From the NCBI GenBank assembly GCA_009704705.1, contig WLDR01000018.1:1-16712 (forward strand): DNA of 16,712 nt. Reading direction: 5' to 3'. The DNA comes from Actinomycetota bacterium. GTDB lineage: Bacteria > Actinomycetota > Actinomycetes > Actinomycetales > Microbacteriaceae. The first letter of the stretch is position 1, and every line of letters begins with the position of its first letter. Positions 1 through 7,152 of this stretch are shown here, piece after piece. Made by a program: the position numbers and the translations under genes. The notes beneath the pieces are model-generated. The model ran no database searches and was not told where the DNA came from. It saw only the letters and a program-made list of their open reading frames with translations.

Positions 1-399
1 ATTACATCGGGGAGCTACCAGAACTGGCCGGCCGTTGAGACACCGAGCGAAATTGCCCGGTTGTTCGTTGGTGTGGGCTTTGTCGGCATTTGGGACGAAC
101 TCTTCTTTATCTGCGTCATCTTCGCTCTGCTACGCCGCCACTTTTCGTTCTGGATCGCAAACGCACTTCAGGCAATCGTTTTCGTCTCGTTCTTGTGGGA
201 ACTTGGCTACCGGTCGTGGGGACCGCTGCTGACGCTGCCGTTCGCATTGATTCAAGGCTGGATATTCGAGAAGAGCCGCTCGGTGTGGTACATCATCACC
301 GTGCATTTGCTCTTCGACGTCGTGGTCTTTCTCGTGCTCGTGTATGCGCACCACCCCGAGTGGGTGCCCATCTTCTTGGTTCCGGCGCCGACGCCGTAG
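1..399 (+). CDS. CPBP-like (CAAX protease/bacteriocin-processing) membrane protein, C-terminal part
   Basis: The reading frame is open from base 1 to a TAG at 397-399, so the 5' end lies outside the window; 132 codons are visible. The product is hydrophobic, with several membrane segments. It resembles the CPBP/ABI intramembrane protease family: an acidic motif in 'WDELFF', then a 'LIQGWIFEKSRSVWYIITVH' stretch typical of the family's last helices, ending in HLLFD, which fits the third motif (HxxxN/D). The family's first motif is normally EExxxR; here the pair is Asp-Glu and the Arg position is Ile. The second motif (FxxxH) has no histidine (FVSFLWELG). It may therefore be an inactive relative, or a protein that only shares the fold. 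It converges on the neighbouring dehydrogenase gene with 9 bases between stop codons. Function is unknown. Confidence 0.6.
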   Translation: MTSGSYQNWPAVETPSEIARLFVGVGFVGIWDELFFICVIFALLRRHFSFWIANALQAIVFVSFLWELGYRSWGPLLTLPFALIQGWIFEKSRSVWYIITVHLLFDVVVFLVLVYAHHPEWVPIFLVPAPTP

Positions 400-408
400 C
401 GCACAGCC

Positions 409-1206
409 CTACTGGGGGCGATTGGCCTGCATGATTTTTCGCCCGAGTCGAATGACCGACTTGCGGGGCGCAAGACGCGACGCAAACGCGCCCCACCAGT
501 TTGTGCGACCGGAGATGACAAATGGCGCGGGGCGTCGACGATCGAGTGCCTTCATGGCAACGCGCACGACCTCGGGCGCGGTTTGCATCGGGCCGCCAAT
601 CTTGTCGGTGCCGGCACGATCGAAGAACTCGGTCTTGGTCGGTCCGGGGCACAGGGCGATGGCGTGCACGTTCGTTTGCTCCAACTCACCCCACAGGCCT
701 TCGGTGAACGACAAGACGAACGATTTGGTCGCCGCGTAAACGGCGAGGTAGGGGAGTGACTGGAAAGCGGCCGTACTCGCCACGTTGAGGATCACACCGT
801 CGTTGCGCTGAATCATGCCGGGCAGAAAAGCGCGCGACAAGTCAACGAGCGTGCCAATGTTGAGCGCGATTTCATCCGCCACCTTATTGGGGTCTTCGTT
901 GACAACGGCCTGGTGCATGCCGAAGCCCGCGTTGTTGACGACCACGTCGACGCGAATGCCACGTCGTTGCAGCTCGCTTGCAAGGTCAGCACCCGCGCGC
1001 CAGACCTGCAGGTCTTTGGCGATGATAATCGATTCGGTGTCGTGCGCCTCACGTAGCTCTGCGGCCAGTTGCTCTAGCCGTTCTTCTCGTCGGGCAACCA
1101 AAAGCAACCGAGCACCTCGCGCGGCAAAGGCGCGAGCGAACTCCGCGCCGAGGCCCGAACTCGCTCCGGTAATCAAGACCAACTTTCCGGCGTACTCACG
1201 CAGCAA
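409..1206 (-). CDS. Short-chain dehydrogenase/reductase (SDR), classical type
   Basis: A 265-residue NAD(P)-dependent oxidoreductase of the classical SDR family; the substrate cannot be told from sequence. The Rossmann motif TGASSGLG is at residues 13-20, NNAG at 91-94, the structural Asn at 116, the catalytic Ser at 144 (NVAST), and YAATK at 157-161 supplies Tyr157 and Lys161. A PGPTKTEF segment follows near residue 187. R39-R40 after the second strand suggest NADP(H), an inference. The start is TTG at 1206-1204, chosen because a perfect AGGAGG lies 5 bases upstream and no better start fits. The gene begins inside the 3' end of the VIT-family transporter (11-base overlap), so the two are probably co-transcribed and translationally coupled. 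Length is normal for this family (DltE/YqjQ-like subgroup). Confidence 0.92.
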   Translation of the reverse strand: MLREYAGKLVLITGASSGLGAEFARAFAARGARLLLVARREERLEQLAAELREAHDTESIIIAKDLQVWRAGADLASELQRRGIRVDVVVNNAGFGMHQAVVNEDPNKVADEIALNIGTLVDLSRAFLPGMIQRNDGVILNVASTAAFQSLPYLAVYAATKSFVLSFTEGLWGELEQTNVHAIALCPGPTKTEFFDRAGTDKIGGPMQTAPEVVRVAMKALDRRRPAPFVISGRTNWWGAFASRLAPRKSVIRLGRKIMQANRPQ

Positions 1207-1930
1207 GACTTCCTCCTAAGGCAACGACAAGGGATCCAACAAGATAGGTGGCCGCCACCGCGATGGCACCGAAGGCCAGCTGGCGAAGAGCGGAACGAAC
1301 GAAGTTCTTGCGCGTGTAGCGGGCAGCAACAGCGCCAGCCACGAGCAAGCCGATGCCACCCGCGATAAGTCCGGCGACGAGCGACTGAAAGCCGAGCGCA
1401 TAGGGAATAAGTGGAATGAAGGCTCCGGCGGCAAACATGGAGAACGAACTCATCGCGGCCAGCCACGGTGAGGGCTTGGAATGCGGGTCGAGCCCGAGTT
1501 CGTGTGTGATGTGGATGCGCGCCGCCTGCAGGTCGTCGACATGCACTTCTTCGGCGGCGGTCGCGGCGGTCGTCGGGCTCATGCCCATCTTCATGAAGGT
1601 GACCACGAGCTCGTTTCGTTCACCCTCAGGATTCCTCTTGTGCGCCGCGATCTCGACAGCCAGCTCGGAGTCAACTTGCTCGTTTGACGTGCGCACCGAT
1701 GCGTATTCGCCGAGTGCCATCGAGAAGGCCCCCGCGACGAGACCCGAGATTCCGGTGAGCACAATCACCGGGGCACTCGCTCCCGCGGCGCCGATACCCG
1801 CGATCAGTGCGATGTTTGAGACCAGGCCATCCATCGCACCAAACACGGCGGCACGAAACCACCCACCCGCGATGTTGGGGTGACTGTGGTCGTAGTCGTG
1901 AGGATCGAAACTCGAGAGGCCGGATTTCAT
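1196..1930 (-). CDS. VIT1/CCC1-family Fe2+/Mn2+ transporter
   Basis: A 244-residue membrane protein of the vacuolar iron transporter (VIT1/CCC1) family, expected to move iron or manganese out of the cytoplasm. A His/Asp-rich N-terminus (DPHDYDHSHP, residues 9-18) precedes HPNIAGG and the signature FGAMDGLVSN at 30-39, with Asp34 in the first membrane helix. The second helix carries Met71 and Glu75. A soluble helical segment of about 80 residues (76-155) is rich in Glu (E84, E89, E93, E102, E104, E107), as in the family's cytosolic metal-binding domain. Three more helices lie near 158-178, 182-203 and 218-240, giving the usual five. I place the start at the ATG 7 bases after the preceding gene's stop; a 20-residue longer frame would run into that gene. 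It overlaps the SDR start by 11 bases. Exact metal specificity cannot be told. Confidence 0.9.
   Translation of the reverse strand: MKSGLSSFDPHDYDHSHPNIAGGWFRAAVFGAMDGLVSNIALIAGIGAAGASAPVIVLTGISGLVAGAFSMALGEYASVRTSNEQVDSELAVEIAAHKRNPEGERNELVVTFMKMGMSPTTAATAAEEVHVDDLQAARIHITHELGLDPHSKPSPWLAAMSSFSMFAAGAFIPLIPYALGFQSLVAGLIAGGIGLLVAGAVAARYTRKNFVRSALRQLAFGAIAVAATYLVGSLVVALGGSLAA
1212..1217 (-). promoter_or_regulatory. Shine-Dalgarno AGGAGG for the SDR gene
   Basis: On the minus strand AGGAGG is followed by 5 bases and then TTG. It decides the TTG start of the dehydrogenase. It sits inside the last codons of the upstream transporter, where it encodes part of Leu-Gly-Gly-Ser. Confidence 0.85.
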
Positions 1931-1937
1931 GCGCGGC

Positions 1938-2141
1938 CTAGAAGCTGTAGCCCTCGTCTTCAAGGTCTGCTTCTTGCGCCTCCTTGACAACGGTTCCGAT
2001 GGCGACGGCGAGCGAGATGCCCCAGCCGACCCACATCAAGCCGGTGCGCCAATCGCGTGGGCCCTTGACGGTGGCGCGCACAACGGAGATGCCACCGAAT
2101 AGAGCACCCAGCACGGTTGTGTTCAGGATGAACTTACGCAT
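1938..2141 (-). CDS. Small two-helix membrane protein, unknown function
   Basis: A 67-residue protein starting at ATG with GGAGG 4 bases upstream, which makes it a convincing gene despite its size. Two hydrophobic segments lie at about residues 5-22 and 33-53, joined by a short basic loop (RATVKGPRDWR). The C-terminal tail is acidic (EAQEADLEDEG), so both termini are probably cytoplasmic if the two helices form a hairpin; this is inference. It lies 51 bases downstream of the isomerase-like gene and ends 7 bases before the VIT-family transporter start, so it is probably co-transcribed with the transporter. I do not recognise the family. A role as a small accessory of the transporter is possible, but only the position suggests it. 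Confidence 0.8.
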   Translation of the reverse strand: MRKFILNTTVLGALFGGISVVRATVKGPRDWRTGLMWVGWGISLAVAIGTVVKEAQEADLEDEGYSF

Positions 2142-2145
2142 GATT

Positions 2146-2150
2146 CCTCC
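2146..2150 (-). promoter_or_regulatory. Shine-Dalgarno GGAGG for the 67-residue membrane protein
   Basis: GGAGG followed by AATC and ATG on the minus strand. This is the strongest evidence that the small frame is translated. Confidence 0.8.
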
Positions 2151-2192
2151 GGTACAAAGCTTGCTCCCGCCGACGTGCGGAGCCCCTCAAGG

Positions 2193-3008
2193 TTACCGCG
2201 AAGCGACCGTCAGGTCTGCCGGTGTTGTGTGCAGTCGAGCAAACTCGAGTGTTTCAACCAACGCGGCGAACCGTTCCGACTCGTTCTTCGCTTTGCGCGT
2301 GTTGATCTCGGCGACAATGTGCCCCTGCCAACCGATGGCGGTCAGGTGTTGCAGTGTCTCGGCGACGGGCTGAATGCCGTGGCCGGGCAACAGGTGCTCA
2401 TCGAAGATGCGCCCGTCGTCGCCGGTGGTTGCTCCGTCACACAGGTGCACGTGTCGCAGGCGCTCGCCGTATGCCTTCGCCAGCTCAAGACCCGAGTCGC
2501 CAGACAATGCGGCGTGCGAAAAGTCGAGGGTGATGTGATCGCAGTCGAGTTCACGCGGGTCGGGACCGGGCGCGTATGCCTGCACCGATCGCCCACGAAC
2601 GGCCCACGGAAACATGTTCTCGACGGCAATCTCTACGCCCGTGTCGCGGTGTGTTTTGCGAACAATCTCGAGAAACTTCTCGGCGTACGTCGCCTGCCAG
2701 CGAAACGGTGGGTGCACGACAACGGTCGACGCTCCGACCGCAGCCGCGAGCTCCGCGGATTTCTCGAGCTTCACCTGAGGGTCGCGACCCCAGACAAAGT
2801 GAGTCAACAAGAGAACGGGGGCGTGCACCGAGAGGATGGGCTGCTGGTGTTCGTCGGAGAGCGCGAGTAGCGCATCCACCGACTGTGTCGTCTTGTCGTT
2901 AGTGACCATGACCTCGACACCGTCGTATCCGGCAGCAGCAGAGAGTCGGAAGGCGTCGTCGACGGGGAGGGGATAGACGCACCCAGCGCTCATTCCGATT
3001 TTCATCAC
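2193..3008 (-). CDS. Xylose isomerase-like TIM-barrel protein (AP endonuclease 2/sugar-phosphate isomerase family)
   Basis: A 271-residue TIM-barrel protein of the AP-endonuclease-2/xylose-isomerase-like family, whose members are metal-dependent isomerases, epimerases or endonuclease IV. Conserved strand-end residues are visible: Glu32 (GVEVM), His62 (SVHAP), His99 (VVHPP), Glu130 (AVENM), Asp162 and His165 (LDFSHA), His188 (HVHLCDG), His205/Gly209 (DEHLLPGHG) and Glu234 (AEIN). Glu130, Asp162, His188 and Glu234 are likely metal ligands by family analogy. Length is similar to endonuclease IV, but I see no clear set of its three-zinc ligands, so a sugar isomerase/epimerase is more likely. Two adjacent starts exist, GTG 3008-3006 and ATG 3005-3003. 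GTG is preferred because TAGGCT lies exactly 6 bases upstream and there is no Shine-Dalgarno, a leaderless layout. It is divergent from ilvD and leads the leftward block. Confidence 0.85.
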   Translation of the reverse strand: MMKIGMSAGCVYPLPVDDAFRLSAAAGYDGVEVMVTNDKTTQSVDALLALSDEHQQPILSVHAPVLLLTHFVWGRDPQVKLEKSAELAAAVGASTVVVHPPFRWQATYAEKFLEIVRKTHRDTGVEIAVENMFPWAVRGRSVQAYAPGPDPRELDCDHITLDFSHAALSGDSGLELAKAYGERLRHVHLCDGATTGDDGRIFDEHLLPGHGIQPVAETLQHLTAIGWQGHIVAEINTRKAKNESERFAALVETLEFARLHTTPADLTVASR

Positions 3009-3020
3009 GGTGAGAGCCTA
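3009..3020 (-). promoter_or_regulatory. Putative leaderless promoter (-10 TAGGCT) of the isomerase-like gene
   Basis: On the minus strand TAGGCT (3020-3015) is followed by CTCACC and then GTG. A -10 of the form TANNNT places transcription start about 6-7 bases downstream, on the start codon. No recognisable -35 or ribosome-binding site is present. The call is by analogy with leaderless actinobacterial genes. Confidence 0.5.
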
Positions 3021-3049
3021 CGGTGAGAAGCCTGTTAACTTGGGGCACA

Positions 3050-3062
3050 TAGACTTGTGGGC
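3050..3062 (+). promoter_or_regulatory. Putative leaderless promoter (-10 TAGACT) of the ilvD operon
   Basis: TAGACT (3050-3055) is followed by 7 bases and the ATG of ilvD at 3063. There is no Shine-Dalgarno and no good -35 match about 17 bases upstream. Transcription starting at or next to the A of ATG would give a leaderless mRNA. This also argues against the GTG at 3057, which lies too close to the -10. Confidence 0.5.
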
Positions 3063-4757
3063 ATGCCTCAGCCAGACATGAAGCCACGTAGTCGCGACGT
3101 CACAGACGGTATCGAGAAGGCCGCCTCGCGTGGCATGCTTCGCGCCGTCGGCATGGGCGATGAAGACTGGGATAAACCTCAGATTGGCGTTGCCAGTTCG
3201 TGGAATGAAATCACCCCCTGCAACCTCAGTCTTGACCGTCTCGCGCAGGCCTCGAAAGAAGGCGTACACGCCGGAGGCGGATACCCGCTTCAGTTCGGCA
3301 CGGTCTCGGTCTCTGATGGCATTTCGATGGGCCACGAGGGCATGCACTTTTCTCTCGTGTCGCGCGAGGTCATCGCCGACTCGGTCGAGGTCGTGATGAG
3401 CGCCGAGCGCCTCGACGGATCTGTTTTGCTCGCCGGTTGCGATAAGTCGCTCCCCGGCATGCTGATGGCTGCCGCGCGCCTCGACCTCGCCAGTGTCTTT
3501 CTCTACGCCGGAACAATTGCACCGGGTTGGGTGCGCCTCTCCGATGGCACAGAGAAGAGCGTCACGATCATCGACGCGTTCGAAGCCGTCGGTGCTTGCA
3601 AGGCCGGAAAGATGAGTGTCGAAGACTTGACGCGAATCGAAAAGGCGATCTGCCCTGGTGAAGGTGCCTGCGGTGGCATGTACACCGCGAACACGATGGC
3701 ATCCATCGCCGAAGCGCTCGGCATGAGTCTTCCCGGCTCCGCGGCTCCGCCCAGCGCAGACCGCCGTCGCGACTACTTCGCTCACCGCTCGGGCGAGGCC
3801 GTGGTCAACCTCATCGCGAAGGGCATCACCGCTCGCGACATCATGACCAAGAAGGCGTTCGAGAACGCCATCGCCGTGCTCATGGCGTTCGGCGGTTCGA
3901 CCAATGCCGTTCTGCACTTGCTCGCTATCGCGCACGAAGCCGACGTTGAGCTCTCGCTCGACGACTTCAACCGCATCAACGACAAGGTGCCGCACATCGC
4001 CGACCTTAAGCCGTTCGGCCGTTATGTCATGAACGACGTTGACCGCGTCGGCGGCGTTCCCGTGGTGATGAAAGCGTTGTTGGATGCCGGACTCATCCAC
4101 GGCGATGCCCTCACGGTCACCGGAAAGACAATCGCCGAAAACTTCGCCGACATGCAGATTGACGCAATCGATGGCGAGGTCATTCGCACGCTCGACAACC
4201 CGATGCACCACAACGGCGGCATCACGATTCTGCGTGGGAGCATGGCTCCCGAAGGTGCCGTCGTCAAGACGGCTGGCTTCGACCTCGAGGTGTTTGAAGG
4301 GCCGGCCCGCGTGTTTGAACGTGAGCGCGCAGCCATGGACGCCCTGACCGAAGGCAAGATTTCGAAGGGCGACGTCGTCGTCATTCGCTACGAAGGTCCC
4401 AAGGGCGGACCGGGCATGCGCGAGATGCTGGCGGTCACCGCAGCCATCAAGGGTGCGGGTCTCGGCAAAGATGTCCTACTATTGACAGATGGTCGATTCT
4501 CAGGCGGCACAACCGGACTGTGTATTGGCCACGTAGCACCCGAGGCAGTTGATGGCGGAGCCATCGGCCTCGTGCGCGATGGTGATCTGATACGGGTCGA
4601 TATCGCAGCTCGAACGCTCGACCTACTCGTCGATGCACAAGAGCTCGACTCCCGCCGACAGGGCTGGGAACCGCTTCCTCCGCGTTACACGCGTGGCGTT
4701 CTCGCAAAATACGCCGCGCTTGTGCACTCCGCATCTGAGGGAGCGATCACCGGGTAG
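3063..4757 (+). CDS. ilvD: Dihydroxy-acid dehydratase
   Basis: IlvD dehydrates 2,3-dihydroxy-isovalerate and 2,3-dihydroxy-3-methylvalerate to the keto acids of valine and isoleucine, the third shared step. The 564-residue protein has the three cluster cysteines Cys53 (TPCN), Cys126 (AGCDKSLPG) and Cys203 (GACGG), the Asp127-Lys128 pair next to the second, the GGSTNAVLHL segment, and Ser480 in LTDGRFSGGT, the family's proposed catalytic serine. The start is ATG 3063 rather than GTG 3057: the protein then begins MPQPDMKPRSRDV, as in actinobacterial relatives, and fits the leaderless promoter. It is the first gene of the branched-chain operon; ilvB follows after 47 bases. Codon use changes noticeably between about 4470 and 4660, where CTA, ACA, TCA, ATA and CGA cluster, although the protein there stays canonical. 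Confidence 0.97.
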   Translation: MPQPDMKPRSRDVTDGIEKAASRGMLRAVGMGDEDWDKPQIGVASSWNEITPCNLSLDRLAQASKEGVHAGGGYPLQFGTVSVSDGISMGHEGMHFSLVSREVIADSVEVVMSAERLDGSVLLAGCDKSLPGMLMAAARLDLASVFLYAGTIAPGWVRLSDGTEKSVTIIDAFEAVGACKAGKMSVEDLTRIEKAICPGEGACGGMYTANTMASIAEALGMSLPGSAAPPSADRRRDYFAHRSGEAVVNLIAKGITARDIMTKKAFENAIAVLMAFGGSTNAVLHLLAIAHEADVELSLDDFNRINDKVPHIADLKPFGRYVMNDVDRVGGVPVVMKALLDAGLIHGDALTVTGKTIAENFADMQIDAIDGEVIRTLDNPMHHNGGITILRGSMAPEGAVVKTAGFDLEVFEGPARVFERERAAMDALTEGKISKGDVVVIRYEGPKGGPGMREMLAVTAAIKGAGLGKDVLLLTDGRFSGGTTGLCIGHVAPEAVDGGAIGLVRDGDLIRVDIAARTLDLLVDAQELDSRRQGWEPLPPRYTRGVLAKYAALVHSASEGAITG

Positions 4758-4787
4758 TTTCCCGACTCGCCTCATTCACCTTCGACT

Positions 4788-4794
4788 AAAGGAA
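4788..4794 (+). promoter_or_regulatory. Shine-Dalgarno AAAGGAA for ilvB
   Basis: AAAGGAA ends 10 bases before TTG 4805. The in-frame stop at 4787-4789 and the absence of a motif before the ATG at 4838 favour the TTG start. The spacing is long, so the assignment is moderate. Confidence 0.5.
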
Positions 4795-4804
4795 CTCGAT
4801 TCCC

Positions 4805-6577
4805 TTGGCTACTCCCACATCATCCAAAACGACTCTCATGTCGGGCGCGCAAGCCGTTGTGCGCAGTCTTGAACTCCTCGGGGTGAAAGACGTGTTCGGT
4901 CTTCCGGGCGGCGCAATTCTGCCCGTGTATGACCCGCTCATGGACTCCACCGAGCTTCGCCACATTCTCGTTCGTCACGAGCAAGGTGCCGGTCACGCGG
5001 CCGAGGGTTACGCATCCTCGTCTGGCAAGGTCGGTGTCTGCATCGCGACCAGTGGTCCGGGAGCAACCAACCTCGTCACCGCCATCGCTGACGCGTACAT
5101 GGACTCGGTTCCCCTGCTCGCTATCACCGGTCAGGTATTCAGCCACCTGATGGGAACCGACGCGTTTCAAGAGGCCGACATCGTGGGAATCACGATGCCG
5201 ATCACGAAGCACTCATTCTTGGTGACCAAGGCGGAGGACATCCCGGCGACCCTCGCGGCTGCGTATCACATCGCCCAGACGGGTCGACCCGGGCCGGTGC
5301 TGGTTGACATCACGAAGGATGCCCAACAGGCCGACCTCGAATTCTCGTGGCCCCCGGTCATCGACTTGCCGGGCTACCGTCCGATCCTCAAGGCTCACGG
5401 CAAGCAGATTCAGGCCGCGGCCGAGCTCATCCTCGAGTCAAACTGCCCCGTGTTTTACGTGGGTGGCGGCATCGTTCGCGCTGGCGCATCCAAGCAGCTC
5501 AAGCAACTCGTCGAGCTCGTGGGCGCGCCCGTAGTTACGACGCTGATGGCCCGCGGTGCCTTCCCCGACACCCACCCGAACAACCTCGGCATGCCTGGCA
5601 TGCACGGCACGGTTCCTGCGGTGTTGGCGTTGCAAGACGCAGACCTGCTCATCACGCTCGGCGCCCGTTTCGACGACCGCGTGACCGGCAAGGCTGCTCT
5701 CTTTGCGCCGAACGCCAAGGTGATTCACGTTGATGTCGACCCGGCAGAGATCGGCAAGATTCGTCACGCCGATGTTCCGATTGTCGGTGACGCGAAAGAT
5801 GTCATCACCGACCTCATCGAAACGTACAAAGAAACGGCCGGCAAGAAGCAGCCGGAGATGACCGAATGGTGGGCCAAGCTCAACAACTTGCGCCAGGAGT
5901 ATCCGCTCGGATACAGCGAGCCCAGCGATGGCCTGCTGTCTCCGCAATACGTGATTTCACGTATCGGTGAGATCAGTGGCCCCGAAGCGATTTACGCCGC
6001 GGGCGTCGGTCAGCACCAGATGTGGGCTGCACAATTCATCAAGTACGAGCGCCCCAACGCGTGGCTCAACTCTGGTGGTGCCGGCACGATGGGCTATGCG
6101 GTTCCAGCGGCGATGGGTGCCAAGGTTGCGCAGCCCGACCGCGTGGTGTGGGCCATCGACGGTGACGGGTGCTTCCAGATGACCAACCAGGAGTTGGCCA
6201 CCTGCACGCTGAACAACATCCCGATCAAGGTCGCGGTGATCAACAACTCATCTCTCGGCATGGTTCGTCAGTGGCAGACCTTGTTCTATGACAGTCGCTA
6301 TTCGCACACTGACCTCAACACCGGTCACGACACCGTGCGCGTGCCCGACTTCGTGAAGCTTGCCGAGGCCTACGGTGTGCTCGGTATTCGCGTGACGAAG
6401 GCCGAAGAAGTGGATGCGGCAATCAAGCTCGCACTCGAGACCAACGATCGCCCGGTTCTCATCGACTTCGTCGTGAGTGCCGACGCGATGGTGTGGCCGA
6501 TGGTTCCGCAGGGCGTGAGCAACAGCTACGTGCAATACGCCAAAGACCACGCGCCCACCTGGGACATGGAAGAGTAA
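4805..6577 (+). CDS. ilvB: Acetolactate (acetohydroxyacid) synthase, large catalytic subunit
   Basis: IlvB is the thiamine-diphosphate enzyme that condenses two pyruvates to acetolactate, or pyruvate with 2-oxobutyrate to acetohydroxybutyrate, the first shared step. The 590-residue protein shows the order of ThDP-binding PYR domain (about 12-175, catalytic Glu59 in RHEQGAGHAAEGYA), central FAD-associated domain (about 200-335, with GARFDDRVTGK near 286-296) and PP domain (about 380-560, with GDG at 453-455 and NN at 480-481 closing the ThDP-Mg motif). VRQWQ near 487-491 is typical of true acetohydroxyacid synthases rather than catabolic ones. The start is TTG; the resulting short tail before SGAQAVVRSLE matches the length usual in relatives. 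ilvN follows 11 bases after the stop, matching the two-subunit enzyme. Confidence 0.97.
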   Translation: MATPTSSKTTLMSGAQAVVRSLELLGVKDVFGLPGGAILPVYDPLMDSTELRHILVRHEQGAGHAAEGYASSSGKVGVCIATSGPGATNLVTAIADAYMDSVPLLAITGQVFSHLMGTDAFQEADIVGITMPITKHSFLVTKAEDIPATLAAAYHIAQTGRPGPVLVDITKDAQQADLEFSWPPVIDLPGYRPILKAHGKQIQAAAELILESNCPVFYVGGGIVRAGASKQLKQLVELVGAPVVTTLMARGAFPDTHPNNLGMPGMHGTVPAVLALQDADLLITLGARFDDRVTGKAALFAPNAKVIHVDVDPAEIGKIRHADVPIVGDAKDVITDLIETYKETAGKKQPEMTEWWAKLNNLRQEYPLGYSEPSDGLLSPQYVISRIGEISGPEAIYAAGVGQHQMWAAQFIKYERPNAWLNSGGAGTMGYAVPAAMGAKVAQPDRVVWAIDGDGCFQMTNQELATCTLNNIPIKVAVINNSSLGMVRQWQTLFYDSRYSHTDLNTGHDTVRVPDFVKLAEAYGVLGIRVTKAEEVDAAIKLALETNDRPVLIDFVVSADAMVWPMVPQGVSNSYVQYAKDHAPTWDMEE

Positions 6578-6588
6578 GGGAGACCGCA

Positions 6589-7098
6589 ATGAGCACACAC
6601 GTTCTGAGTCTCCTCGTGGAGAACAAGCCCGGCCTGTTGACGCGCGTCGCCGGCCTCTTCGCCCGCCGCGGCTTCAACATCGAATCTCTCGCCGTGGGTC
6701 ACAGCGAAGTCGAGGGACTCTCGCGCATCACCGTTGTCGTCGATGTCGACCAGCTCCCGCTCGAACAGGTGACGAAGCAGCTCAACAAGCTCGTCAACGT
6801 CATCAAGATTGTTGAACTCGACTACGAACAGTCGGTTCAGCGCGAGCACATGCTGATCAAGGTGCGTGCCGACAATCAGACTCGCTCACAGGTACTCGAA
6901 GCGGTCACGCTGTTTCGCGCATCCGTGGTCGACGTTGCCAGCGACTCGATCGTCATCGAAGTAACGGGCAACTCGGGCAAGACGGGCGCACTGCTCAAGG
7001 TTCTCGAGCCATATGGAATCAAGGAGATCGCTCAGTCGGGTCTTCTTGCCATCGGCCGCGGGCCGAAGTCAATAACCGAACGCGTTTACAAGAACTAA
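6589..7098 (+). CDS. ilvN: Acetolactate synthase, small regulatory subunit
   Basis: This is the regulatory partner of the preceding catalytic subunit; it raises activity and confers valine feedback inhibition. The 169-residue protein has an N-terminal ACT domain (about 4-78) with NKPGLLTRVAGLF (12-24) and RRGFNIESL (26-34), the loop and Asn30 that form the valine site in IlvH/IlvN enzymes. The C-terminal small-subunit domain (about 82-160) ends in SGLLAIGRG (150-158) and ERVYKN. The intact ACT site suggests normal feedback control. The start is ATG 6589 with AAGGGAGA a few bases upstream; longer frames reach back into ilvB without support. A 54-base gap precedes ilvC. The gene symbol could equally be ilvH; ilvN is usual in actinobacteria. 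Confidence 0.97.
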   Translation: MSTHVLSLLVENKPGLLTRVAGLFARRGFNIESLAVGHSEVEGLSRITVVVDVDQLPLEQVTKQLNKLVNVIKIVELDYEQSVQREHMLIKVRADNQTRSQVLEAVTLFRASVVDVASDSIVIEVTGNSGKTGALLKVLEPYGIKEIAQSGLLAIGRGPKSITERVYKN

Positions 7099-7152
7099 TC
7101 CAACTAACCTGTTCACGGCATGCTTTAGCCCCCAAACGAAAGAGACACCACA

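Noticed and set aside
1931..1990. An upstream extension of the VIT-family transporter by 20 residues (MSRRRKKQTLK...)
   Set aside because: It overlaps the 67-residue gene, has unlike composition, and the ATG at 1930 gives the family's usual N-terminus.
2142..2192. Possible hairpin on the minus strand (GCTCC...GGAGC) between the isomerase-like gene and the small membrane protein gene
   Set aside because: The stem is 5 bases with a loop of about 11 and no T-run, too weak to call a terminator.
3018..4211. A 397-codon open frame on the minus strand opposite ilvD
   Set aside because: It is the mirror of a GC-rich gene. Its translation is low-complexity, rich in His, Asp, Arg and Val, without a domain, and it fully overlaps the unmistakable ilvD. 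Similar antisense frames opposite leuB, ilvE and ilvC were dropped for the same reason.
7085..7110. TTTACA and TAACCT before ilvC as a separate ilvC promoter
   Set aside because: The spacer is only 14 bases and the -10 match is partial. An internal promoter is possible but not supported enough to list.
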